Shown in pieces: positions 1 through 6,188 of a stretch of DNA of 9,883 nucleotides (positions are counted from its first letter, which is position 1; the number at the start of each line of letters is the position of its first letter). The notes below the pieces were generated by a model. It was not told the DNA's origin. It ran no database searches and worked only from the letters and a program-made list of their open reading frames with translations. The DNA comes from an uncultured Eubacteriales bacterium. Its GTDB lineage: Bacteria; Bacillota; Clostridia; Oscillospirales; CAG-272. The stretch is from positions 1 through 9,883 of the forward strand of contig URZF01000037.1 of assembly GCA_900552255.1 (NCBI GenBank), read 5' to 3'. The position numbers and the translations under genes are program-made.

Positions 1-680
1 AACAGAAAAATATGCCGTTCGCTTGCGGTGGTGTCTCCGTTGACCTGTTCAACCAAACAGATGTTTTCATCTGTTTCCAACGTGCAGGCGAGCTTAGCTG
101 CGGCGTTTTTTGCGCCTTCAAGCTCGATGAGTCCGTTTTTTCCTTTGAGCGCGAGAAAAAGTCCGCCTGTTTTGACAAATGGAACACACCATTCAAACAA
201 AATTCTGAGTTCCGCTACGGCTCTGGCACAGACGATGTCGAATTTTTCGCGGTATCGGAGGTCGGTGCCGAGCTCTTCCGCGCGTCCGTTCAGGATATGG
301 ACATTTTTCAGACCGAGTTCACTTGCCGCATGAGCGATATATGCAGTTTTCTTTGCAGTGGCGTCAAGCGCGGTGATTTCGATGTCAGGCCGAACAATGG
401 CAAGCGGAAGTGCGGGCATACCGCCGCCGCTGCCGACGTCAAGCAGGGTAAGCGATCTCTTTTGCGGGAGATAGTTTGCCGCGAGCAGGCAGTCAGCGAG
501 ATGCCTTGTGACGAAAGAGGTTTCGTCTTTCAATGCGGTCAGATTCATGGTTTGATTGGTTTCCAGCATGAGCGCAGAGAGCAGATAAAACCGTTCCAAA
601 TTTTCTTTTGTGATATAATCTAGTAAGTGATTTGCGGAAAACGTTCGTTCACACAAAGCGTTGAAGTTTTGTTTATCCAT
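1..680 (-). CDS. rsmG: 16S rRNA (guanine527-N7)-methyltransferase RsmG (GidB), 3' end cut by the window
   Basis: RsmG uses S-adenosylmethionine to methylate N7 of G527 in the 530 loop of 16S rRNA, in the cytoplasm. Reading the minus strand from ATG at 680 gives 226 codons with no stop before the window edge. Family landmarks appear in order: MNLTAL (about residues 45-50), the SAM-binding loop DVGSGGGMP (81-89) followed by LAIVRPDIEITALD, then CARAVAEL (151-158), LALKG (176-180) and ERHI (221-224), which lies near the C-terminus in the family. RsmG is usually about 210-240 residues, so probably only about 10-15 residues are missing. The start overlaps the mnmG stop by 8 bases and has a good AGGAG ribosome-binding site inside the end of mnmG. 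The mnmG-rsmG pair is a classic Bacillota arrangement. Loss of RsmG is known in other bacteria to give low-level streptomycin resistance. Confidence 0.96.
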   Translation of the reverse strand, partial: MDKQNFNALCERTFSANHLLDYITKENLERFYLLSALMLETNQTMNLTALKDETSFVTRHLADCLLAANYLPQKRSLTLLDVGSGGGMPALPLAIVRPDIEITALDATAKKTAYIAHAASELGLKNVHILNGRAEELGTDLRYREKFDIVCARAVAELRILFEWCVPFVKTGGLFLALKGKNGLIELEGAKNAAAKLACTLETDENICLVEQVNGDTTASERHIFL

Positions 681-2580
681 GAGAGATCTCCTGTTCGCCG
701 CCTCTTCTTTTGAGGTCGAGATAAATGAGCAAAACGGAGATATCTGCCGGACTGACCCCGCTGATCCGTGAGGCCGCTCCGATGGAAAGCGGCCGGTGAA
801 GCGTGAGCTTTTGCACAGCCTCTGTGGAAAGTCCGGTGATTTTTTGATAATCGATGTCAGAGGGAAGCAGCTTTTTTTCAAGCTTTTCGAAACTAGCTGC
901 CTCTGCAAGCTGCTTTTTGATATAGCCCTCATATTTTAATTCCGTTTGGACCGTGAAAACGACGTTTGCCGGAAGCGGTTTTCTTTCTTCATCGACGAGC
1001 GCAAGCATTTCATATGTGATCCCCGGACGGCGGAGCAGATCCGAAATGCGAACGCCTGTTTTGATCGGCGGCTCGCCGACGGAGGCCAGAATCGAATTGA
1101 TTGTCTCCGATGGCGGAACAACTGTTTTCATGAGCCTTTCTTTTTCCGCTTTGATGAGGGCAGCCTTTTTCAGGTACCGTCCATATGCCGCATCGGAGAG
1201 AAGCCCTGCGCTGTGTCCGATGGCGGAAAGCCGTGAATCGGCATTGTCTTGACGGAGCAGCAGACGGTATTCGGAGCGCGAGGTCATCATGCGGTACGGC
1301 TCGTTTGTGCCTTTGGTCACAAGGTCGTCGATCAGTGTGCCGATGTAGGAGCTGTCCCGCGTCAGAATAACGGGTGGTTTACCTTTTACATAGAGCGCGG
1401 CATTCATGCCGGCGATAAGTCCCTGCGCGGCGGCTTCCTCATAGCCGGAGGTACCGTTGAACTGTCCCGCGCCGTATAGCCCCGGGATTTCTTTGAAGGA
1501 AAGCGAGGCGTCGAGCTGTGTGGAATCGATGCAGTCGTATTCGATCGCATAGGCGGTGCGCATGACGACCGCTTGCTCAAAGCCTTCGATAGAGTGAAGC
1601 ATGTCGAGCTGCACGTCCGCCGGCATGGACGAGCTGAAGCCTTGCAGGTACATTTCACCCGTTCCAAAGCCCGTCGGCTCGACGAAGAGCTGGTGGCGTG
1701 TCTTATCCGGGAAGCGGACGACTTTATCCTCGATGCTGGGACAGTAACGCGGGCCTATTCCGTGAATTTCTCCGGAATAGAGCGGCGAGCGTGTTATATT
1801 TTTCCGGATGATATCATGCGTTTTTTCATTCGTATAAGCGATATAGCAGGGAAGCTTCGGCCGCGCTTCCAGTTCTGCTAAATCGGTATCGGCGGAATAG
1901 GGCGTCGGATGCGCCTCGCCGTCCTGCCGTTCGAGCTTGGAATAATCGATGCTGCGGCTGTCGATTCTCGGCGGCGTTCCGGTTTTAAAGCGCATCATTC
2001 GGATGCCGAGCCGCAAAAGGGAAGCGGTGAGCGATTTCGCCGCATGAAGTCCGTCTGGACCGGATGAATCATGAACATCGCCGATGATGACGCGCGAATC
2101 GAGATAAGTGCCGGTGCAGATGACGACGGCTTTCGCGTGCCAAACCGCACCGAGTGAAGTCACCACCTCGGATACCGTACCGCCTTTCAGCCGAATGTCC
2201 GTAATTTCCGCTTGCACGAGGGATAACCCATCCGTGTGCTCAATGGTTTTTTTCATGATATCGCGGTAAAGCATGCGGTCTGCCTGAATCCGCTTGGATT
2301 GGACGGCAGGTCCCTTGCTCGCGTTGAGGATGCGGTCTTGCAGCATGGCCTTGTCCGCGGCACGTCCCATTTCGCCGCCGAGCGCGTCGATTTCAAAGAC
2401 AAGCTGTCCCTTTCCCGTACCGCCAATCGACGGATTGCACGGCATATTCGCCACGGCGTCGTTGGAGATGGTAAAAAGCACGGTGCGGCAGCCCATGCGC
2501 GCCGAGGCAAGCGCCGCTTCACAGCCGGCGTGTCCGGCGCCGATGACGGCGACATCGACGGAATCCACAAAGTATTCCAT
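673..2580 (-). CDS. mnmG: tRNA uridine-5-carboxymethylaminomethyl(34) synthesis enzyme MnmG (GidA)
   Basis: MnmG is an FAD enzyme that works with the GTPase MnmE and a methylene-folate donor to build the cmnm5 group on the wobble uridine of several tRNAs. The 635 residues match the family's usual 620-640. The N-terminal FAD loop is GAGHAG (14-19), followed by NPSIGGTGKGQLVFEIDALGG-type sequence. The conserved blocks FKTGTPPRID, IGPRYCPSIEDK with its cysteine, FNGTSGYEEAAAQGLIAGMNAA and YRMMTSRSEYRLLLRQDNAD then appear in the expected order. The C-terminal helical region, which in other MnmG proteins contacts MnmE and tRNA, begins around KYEGYIKKQ. The usual KGPAVRALRAQAD segment reads KGPAVQSKRIQAD here, a modest divergence. 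No mnmE gene is present in the window, although it often sits just upstream of mnmG. The leader is structured and separated from rlmH by a terminator-like hairpin. The 3' end overlaps rsmG by 8 bases. Confidence 0.98.
   Translation of the reverse strand: MEYFVDSVDVAVIGAGHAGCEAALASARMGCRTVLFTISNDAVANMPCNPSIGGTGKGQLVFEIDALGGEMGRAADKAMLQDRILNASKGPAVQSKRIQADRMLYRDIMKKTIEHTDGLSLVQAEITDIRLKGGTVSEVVTSLGAVWHAKAVVICTGTYLDSRVIIGDVHDSSGPDGLHAAKSLTASLLRLGIRMMRFKTGTPPRIDSRSIDYSKLERQDGEAHPTPYSADTDLAELEARPKLPCYIAYTNEKTHDIIRKNITRSPLYSGEIHGIGPRYCPSIEDKVVRFPDKTRHQLFVEPTGFGTGEMYLQGFSSSMPADVQLDMLHSIEGFEQAVVMRTAYAIEYDCIDSTQLDASLSFKEIPGLYGAGQFNGTSGYEEAAAQGLIAGMNAALYVKGKPPVILTRDSSYIGTLIDDLVTKGTNEPYRMMTSRSEYRLLLRQDNADSRLSAIGHSAGLLSDAAYGRYLKKAALIKAEKERLMKTVVPPSETINSILASVGEPPIKTGVRISDLLRRPGITYEMLALVDEERKPLPANVVFTVQTELKYEGYIKKQLAEAASFEKLEKKLLPSDIDYQKITGLSTEAVQKLTLHRPLSIGAASRISGVSPADISVLLIYLDLKRRGGEQEISHG
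688..692 (-). promoter_or_regulatory. Ribosome-binding site of rsmG inside the mnmG coding end
   Basis: The minus strand reads AGGAG seven bases upstream of the rsmG ATG (678-680), so rsmG has its own strong Shine-Dalgarno sequence although its start overlaps the mnmG stop. This supports the chosen start and suggests that translation does not rely only on ribosomes re-initiating after mnmG. Confidence 0.75.
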
Positions 2581-2586
2581 GAATTT

Positions 2587-2616
2587 GTTCCTTTCCTTTG
2601 GAAAGAGGCTTCCAAA
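2587..2616 (-). promoter_or_regulatory. Structured mnmG leader with two competing hairpins at the ribosome-binding site
   Basis: On the minus strand the bases before mnmG contain two inverted repeats that share an arm. Hairpin A pairs TTTGGAA (2616-2610) with TTCCAAA (2603-2597) around a 6-base loop. Hairpin B pairs CTTTCC (2605-2600) with GGAAAG (2596-2591) around AAA. Both use bases 2600-2603, so they cannot form together. Hairpin B covers part of the likely Shine-Dalgarno AGGAA (2592-2588), about seven bases before the ATG at 2580. The pairings are seen in the sequence; a regulatory role is inference. Purine-rich ribosome-binding sites make short pairings like these fairly easy by chance. 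Confidence 0.35.
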
Positions 2617-2628
2617 AAATAAGAGAAA

Positions 2629-2658
2629 CGCGCGTTTGCAATCGCGCGGATTTTTTTT
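2629..2658. terminator. Terminator-like hairpin between rlmH and mnmG, T-rich on both sides
   Basis: CGCGCG (2629-2634) pairs with CGCGCG (2643-2648) across an 8-base loop. On the minus strand the hairpin starts eight bases after the rlmH stop and is followed by a broken T-rich run (TTTCTCTTATTTTTT), so it could end the upstream operon. On the plus strand it is followed by GA and eight consecutive T, a cleaner intrinsic-terminator shape, although no plus-strand gene was found. That T-run overlaps the rlmH stop codon. Read in either direction it would separate rlmH from mnmG. No convincing mnmG promoter was seen between the hairpin and the mnmG start. Confidence 0.6.
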
Positions 2659-3139
2659 ATTTGTGATAATGACCGCCCATGAGGATGTTTTGTGCGCGGT
2701 AGAGCTGTTCGGTGAGGATCACGCGCATCATGCGATGGGTGAAAGTCATGCGGGAAACGGAGAGCCGGAAATCCGCCGCCTTTTTTACGCGTTCGTCCAT
2801 GCCGAATGCGCCGCCGATGATGAACGTCAGTTCCGAATGGCCGGAGACGGCAATATCCGCAAGCTTCGCGGCAAGCTCCTCCGATGAAAGCTCCGTCCCT
2901 TCGATGCAAAGCGCGATTTTGTAGCTTTTCTGCGGGAGCGCCGCGAGAAGGCGGTCGCCCTCCTTGCGCAGCAGAGCGGCGACCTCCGAGGCCGACGGAT
3001 CTTCCGGCGGCTTTTCTTCTTTGACTTCGATGTTTCGGAGCTTGCAGGAGGACGAGAGCCGTTTTTCATATTCTCGGACGGCATCGGCAAAGAACCTGTC
3101 CTTGATGTTTCCGACGTAAAGAATGTTGACCTGCATCAT
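2657..3139 (-). CDS. rlmH: 23S rRNA (pseudouridine1915-N3)-methyltransferase RlmH
   Basis: RlmH is a small SPOUT-family (trefoil knot) enzyme that dimerises and methylates N3 of pseudouridine 1915 in helix 69 of 23S rRNA on assembled 70S ribosomes. The 160 residues match the family's length. The N-terminus NILYVGNIKD has the usual beta-strand form. The SAM-binding knot is seen in LTFIIGGAFGMDERV (about 104-118), followed by SVSRMTFTHRMMRVILTEQLYRA and the family's terminal tyrosine-histidine-basic end (YHK, 158-160). The start overlaps the DUF3795 gene's stop as ATGA (3136-3139), so translational coupling is likely, and a purine-rich site (GGGAGGGG, about 3148-3155) lies just upstream. The second codon is also ATG, so initiation could be one residue later. 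rlmH is a usual near-origin neighbour of the WalJ-type gene in Bacillota. Confidence 0.97.
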   Translation of the reverse strand: MMQVNILYVGNIKDRFFADAVREYEKRLSSSCKLRNIEVKEEKPPEDPSASEVAALLRKEGDRLLAALPQKSYKIALCIEGTELSSEELAAKLADIAVSGHSELTFIIGGAFGMDERVKKAADFRLSVSRMTFTHRMMRVILTEQLYRAQNILMGGHYHK

Positions 3140-3519
3140 GACGGTTTCCCCTCCCGAATCAGGCGCAGGATATCGGAAATGTTCTCGAGATCATAGTCGC
3201 CCGTGATTTTGTCGTTTTTGTGGTAGACGACGCCCGCTTTTTCATTGCGTTCCAGCAGACCGGCAAGCGTCGTCTCGCCGTATTCGGTAAGACAGCGGTT
3301 GAATGCCATGATTTTTGGCTTGCGGAGCATCGGATTTTCACAAATCAGGCGTTTTTCACAGGCATAACAGCCGAAAATCCCTTTTTCCTTGCAGCAGTCC
3401 GGAATTTGACACCGCTGCCGGCCGGGACAGCCGTCCGCCCGGCAGCCGGGACAGTCCTTTTTGCTGCAAAGACAGCAGGCAAGTCCGCAGTAGGCAAAGC
3501 CCTTTTCTTTTTTCATCAT
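3136..3519 (-). CDS. Cysteine-rich DUF3795-type protein, probable metal binder
   Basis: The function is not known. The 127-residue protein has 14 cysteines, 13 of them in the first 60 residues, starting with YCGLACCLC (10-18), then CPGC (23-26), C31, C37, CC (42-43), CYAC (51-54) and C60, with C76 further on. The opening YCGLxCxxC and the CPGC spacing resemble DUF3795, a family predicted to bind zinc or another metal; this is from memory of the family. The C-terminal half is ordinary and probably alpha-helical, with no cysteine after C76. There is no signal peptide or membrane segment, so it should be cytoplasmic. Two ATGs are adjacent (3519 and 3516). The GGGGA site (3522-3526) is only two bases from the first but five from the second, so the true start may be 3516. 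It follows the thioesterase gene by 21 bases and overlaps rlmH by 4. Confidence 0.85.
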   Translation of the reverse strand: MMKKEKGFAYCGLACCLCSKKDCPGCRADGCPGRQRCQIPDCCKEKGIFGCYACEKRLICENPMLRKPKIMAFNRCLTEYGETTLAGLLERNEKAGVVYHKNDKITGDYDLENISDILRLIREGKPS

Positions 3520-3540
3520 TTTCCCCGTATAGATGCTTTG

Positions 3541-4035
3541 TCAATCGATTTCCGTGATGTCGTCCGGAATGAAATAGCACATTTCCTCGTGATAGGAGGC
3601 GCCCTCGCTGATTTTTTCGATGGGAAGCTTCATATATTTCATTTTGCCCCAGGCGAGGTCGAGGCCGTCCGCAGTGCGGATGGCGGCTTCGGCTTCGATG
3701 AAAAGGGAGGTGGCGCGCAGAACTTTTCCTGTGCCGATGAGCGGCACGTCGTATGGGACGGGTTTTTTGTATTTGGTTTCGAGCGACATCGTGACGGCGA
3801 GCGTTTCCTCATCGTAGGCCGCCCAGTAGGCGCGGCAGCCAAGCTCGTCGAGCATGGCGGTGATCATGCCGCCGTGTACGCGCCCCGGATAGCTCTGATG
3901 GACGTCCCGATAGGAGAACGGCGTCATAACGCTTTCATCTTCCATAGTATAAAAAGGGGCTTTTACGCCGGCATTGTTGTCGAGACCGCAGATGACGCAC
4001 ATGCGGCTGTTTCGTTGTTTTCGGATGACCTTCAT
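3541..4035 (-). CDS. PaaI-family hotdog-fold thioesterase
   Basis: This is probably an acyl-CoA thioesterase of the PaaI type, hydrolysing a CoA thioester in the cytoplasm; the substrate cannot be read from the sequence. The 164 residues are normal for a single hotdog domain. The hallmark VHGGMITAMLDE (about 53-64) carries the HGG turn and the acidic residues on the following helix that serve catalysis in PaaI-type enzymes. The later strand segments (ETKYKKPVPYDVPLIGTGKVL and LFIEAEAAIRTADG) fit the fold. The N-terminus has a CVIC pair (13-16) in SRMCVICGLDN, a feature I recall in many clostridial members. The start has a clear GGGAG site about eight bases upstream. A candidate promoter lies in the 73-base gap before it, so this gene may begin the thioesterase-DUF3795-rlmH unit. 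Confidence 0.9.
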   Translation of the reverse strand: MKVIRKQRNSRMCVICGLDNNAGVKAPFYTMEDESVMTPFSYRDVHQSYPGRVHGGMITAMLDELGCRAYWAAYDEETLAVTMSLETKYKKPVPYDVPLIGTGKVLRATSLFIEAEAAIRTADGLDLAWGKMKYMKLPIEKISEGASYHEEMCYFIPDDITEID

Positions 4036-4061
4036 GAGCGATTCTCCCTTATGTAAAAGTT

Positions 4062-4091
4062 TTTATAGACAAGCAAAAGCATATGTCCGAA
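4062..4091 (-). promoter_or_regulatory. Candidate sigma-A promoter for the thioesterase-DUF3795-rlmH unit
   Basis: In the gap between walJ and the thioesterase gene the minus strand reads TTCGGA (4091-4086), 18 bases, then TATAAA (4067-4062). The -10 box matches the consensus at five of six positions; the -35 matches only three. Transcription would start near 4055 and leave a leader of about 20 bases holding the ribosome-binding site. An alternative, TTGCTT with a 17-base spacer to CATAAG, lies further downstream but would place the start too close to the gene. Confidence 0.3.
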
Positions 4092-4108
4092 AGGATATGG
4101 ATAGGCAG

Positions 4109-4900
4109 CTACTTTAATTTGGTCGGCGTGTCGGGGCTTGCCGCCGCGACCGTTATGCCGGAAAAGTCCTCCAATGCCGCGCGGACGGCCGCTTCCGCCG
4201 TCGGCGGATAATTGTTTTCCTTTGACAGGTGCGCGAGCAGAAAATGCTTTGTCCCCCTTGCGGCAAGCAGCTTGGCAAGCTCCGCCGACATGTCGTTGGA
4301 GAGATGACCGGTATCGGAGAGGATACGGCGTTTTAAAGGATACGGATAGGGTCCGGAAAGAAGCATCTCCACATCGTGATTGGCTTCGAGGATGACGGAA
4401 TCGGAGCCGATGAGAGAGGAAACAATGCTGTCGTCGATGTGTCCGATGTCCGTTGCAACGCCGAGCTTTTCCGCCGCGCCGTTTTCTTCCGTATATGATA
4501 CGGTGTAGCCGACGGAGGCGGCGCTGTCGTGCGGCGTGGCAAAGGAACGCACGGTGGTATTCCCGAGGCGCACCGAAAAAAGGAGCGGATGCAGATACAG
4601 GTCTCCGAGCAAGGAGGCGTGCGGGTCGGTGATAAGCGCTCTTGCGGATGGCTCCGTCATGTGCGTCGGGATATGATGCTTTTTTGAAATGACCTCGAGG
4701 CCGCGCGTGTGATCGACGTGCTCGTGCGTGACAAAAATCGCCGTGATCCGGTCAAGCGAGGAACCGACCTCGCGCAGCGCCTTTTCCACGGCGCGCGCGC
4801 TGACGCCTGCATCGATGAGAAGCTCCGCATCGGCGGATTTGACGTATACGCAGTTGCCGGAGGAGCCGGAAAAAAGGGTATAAGCCGAAAGTTTATCCAT
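4109..4900 (-). CDS. walJ: MBL-fold metallohydrolase of the WalJ/YycJ family
   Basis: This is a metallo-beta-lactamase-fold hydrolase with a two-metal active site. In Bacillus the relative YycJ/WalJ is linked to the WalKR region and has been described as having exonuclease activity, but its precise role is unsettled. The 263 residues match the family. SGSSGNCVYV (11-20) opens the fold, followed by the metal motif THEHVDH (58-64). Further ligand candidates are H124 in TPHD, D151 in TDIGH, H199 in TGHLSN and H224 in AHLSKENN. LEANHD (171-176) and the following YPYPLKRRI stretch are characteristic of this subfamily. The start overlaps the end of galK by 8 bases and has no good Shine-Dalgarno sequence upstream, so translation is probably coupled to galK by re-initiation. 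The gene is followed by a 73-base gap with a candidate promoter. Confidence 0.94.
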   Translation of the reverse strand: MDKLSAYTLFSGSSGNCVYVKSADAELLIDAGVSARAVEKALREVGSSLDRITAIFVTHEHVDHTRGLEVISKKHHIPTHMTEPSARALITDPHASLLGDLYLHPLLFSVRLGNTTVRSFATPHDSAASVGYTVSYTEENGAAEKLGVATDIGHIDDSIVSSLIGSDSVILEANHDVEMLLSGPYPYPLKRRILSDTGHLSNDMSAELAKLLAARGTKHFLLAHLSKENNYPPTAEAAVRAALEDFSGITVAAASPDTPTKLK

Positions 4901-6164
4901 GGTATACCAAGGCAGCGCCGAGCGGCCGGACGGAAAGCTCGGTTACGGCGCCCGCGCCGAACGCAGACTCCATAGTTTCCTTGAAAGCCGCCATCTTGTC
5001 ATGCGGGACAAACGCCTGCATGGTTCCGGCAAAGCCGCCGCCGTGCACGCGCCACGCGCCGGACTCCCCGAGAAGCTCCTCTGCGATGGCGCAGGCGAGC
5101 GTGATCCCCTGTTCCTCCGGCGCTTTCGGCGAATAATAATTTTGCAGCAGCTCGGCGCTGGAGCGGCCGGATTCTTTTATGATGGTGAGAAATGAGGAGA
5201 TGTTACCGTCCTTCAATGCCTGCATCAAGCGTTCCACACGGGTATTTTCCTTTACGAAATGCAGGGCGCGCAGCACAGCGCGGTCTCCTGCCGTGCGGCG
5301 AAGTGCCGCCGCGTTTTGCAGGAGTTCTTCTTTTGTAATGCCGCGCAGCACGGGTTTTTCAAAGAATGCTGCGATTTTTTTCATCTCGGCGGGAACAGCC
5401 GCATAATCGTCCGTGAGATTGGCATGGGAGCCGCCTGTATTGACGATGCAGAGCGAGTAACCATGCTCCGCAAGATTCAATTCCACACGTTCGGCTGCCG
5501 GCGTATCGGAATTTCCGAAGTCGATGTAAACGAATCCGCCGGCGGCGCAGGCGACTTGGTCCATGAGACCGCAGGGCTTGCCAAAATGGACGTTTTCCGC
5601 GTACTGCGAAATTTGGGAAAGCTCCATATACCCGATCTGTCCGTCGTTATAGAAATGGTTCAGGACCGTGCCGACCATGTCCTCGAACGCCGCCGAGGAG
5701 GAAAGTCCCGATCCGCCGAGGATGTCGGAGGTCGTATAAGCGGCGAAGCCGCCGACGGCATGTCCGTTTTTGGCAAATCCGTCGCAGACGCCGCGAATGA
5801 GCGCGGAGGATTTTCCTTTTTCCGCTTCGACGGGCGAAAGGGAAGCGGTATCGACGATATCCTCGGGAAAGCCGGCGCTTTTGATGCGGACGGTTCCGTC
5901 GTCCGTTTTTGCTGCGACCGCGATGATGTCGAGGTCGATGGAGGCCGCGAGCACCTTTCCGTGGTTGTGGTCGGTGTGGTTGCCGCAGATCTCACTGCGT
6001 CCCGCGACGGAGAAAACGGATACGTTTTCCGCTTTTCCGTAAAGCCCTTCAAATTCCTCGATTGCGGCGCCGTAGCGCGCCCTGACGGCTTCCATATCCC
6101 GTCCGGCATAGAGCTCCCTCAGCATAGGCGCGGCTTTTTCAAAAAATTCAGCTTGACTAAACAT
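4893..6164 (-). CDS. galK: Galactokinase-family sugar kinase (GHMP superfamily)
   Basis: Galactokinase phosphorylates galactose at O1 with ATP, the entry step of the Leloir pathway. The 423 residues are slightly longer than the usual 380-400, with an N-terminal extension of about 50 residues before the signature. Motif 1 is GRSEICGNHTDH (55-66), the ATP-binding GHMP motif is GSGLSSSAA (152-159 region), the catalytic-base candidate is D202 in CGLMDQ, and the C-terminal motif is HGGGFAG (374-380). R56, H63 and D65 line up with sugar-site residues of characterised galactokinases. The usual glutamate of the GEHTDY motif, however, is asparagine (N62), so substrate preference is open. No galT, galE, mutarotase or sugar transporter lies in the window. 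It begins 24 bases after ygiQ with a weak, rather distant GAGG site, and overlaps walJ. A galactokinase is most likely; a related sugar kinase is possible. Confidence 0.88.
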   Translation of the reverse strand: MFSQAEFFEKAAPMLRELYAGRDMEAVRARYGAAIEEFEGLYGKAENVSVFSVAGRSEICGNHTDHNHGKVLAASIDLDIIAVAAKTDDGTVRIKSAGFPEDIVDTASLSPVEAEKGKSSALIRGVCDGFAKNGHAVGGFAAYTTSDILGGSGLSSSAAFEDMVGTVLNHFYNDGQIGYMELSQISQYAENVHFGKPCGLMDQVACAAGGFVYIDFGNSDTPAAERVELNLAEHGYSLCIVNTGGSHANLTDDYAAVPAEMKKIAAFFEKPVLRGITKEELLQNAAALRRTAGDRAVLRALHFVKENTRVERLMQALKDGNISSFLTIIKESGRSSAELLQNYYSPKAPEEQGITLACAIAEELLGESGAWRVHGGGFAGTMQAFVPHDKMAAFKETMESAFGAGAVTELSVRPLGAALVYHG

Positions 6165-6188
6165 GACGTGTATTGCCTCACATTTCTT

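Noticed and set aside
12..623. 203-codon plus-strand open frame antisense to rsmG
   Set aside because: The minus strand here encodes a clear RsmG with all its motifs; the plus-strand translation resembles nothing and is cysteine- and phenylalanine-rich in the manner of a reverse-strand artefact.
2655..2670. Near match to a DnaA box around the rlmH stop, which would hint at an origin
   Set aside because: It is one base short of the 9-base box, stands alone, and has no AT-rich unwinding region or dnaA/dnaN genes around it.
2253..2909. 218-codon minus-strand frame spanning the rlmH-mnmG junction
   Set aside because: It overlaps both real genes out of frame, is dominated by Arg, Pro, Ser and His, and crosses the terminator-like hairpin.
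4078..4098. Small hairpin with a GAAA loop downstream of walJ as a terminator
   Set aside because: The stem depends on G-T pairs that exist only on the plus strand; on the transcribed minus strand it has an A-C mismatch, and no U-tract directly follows.
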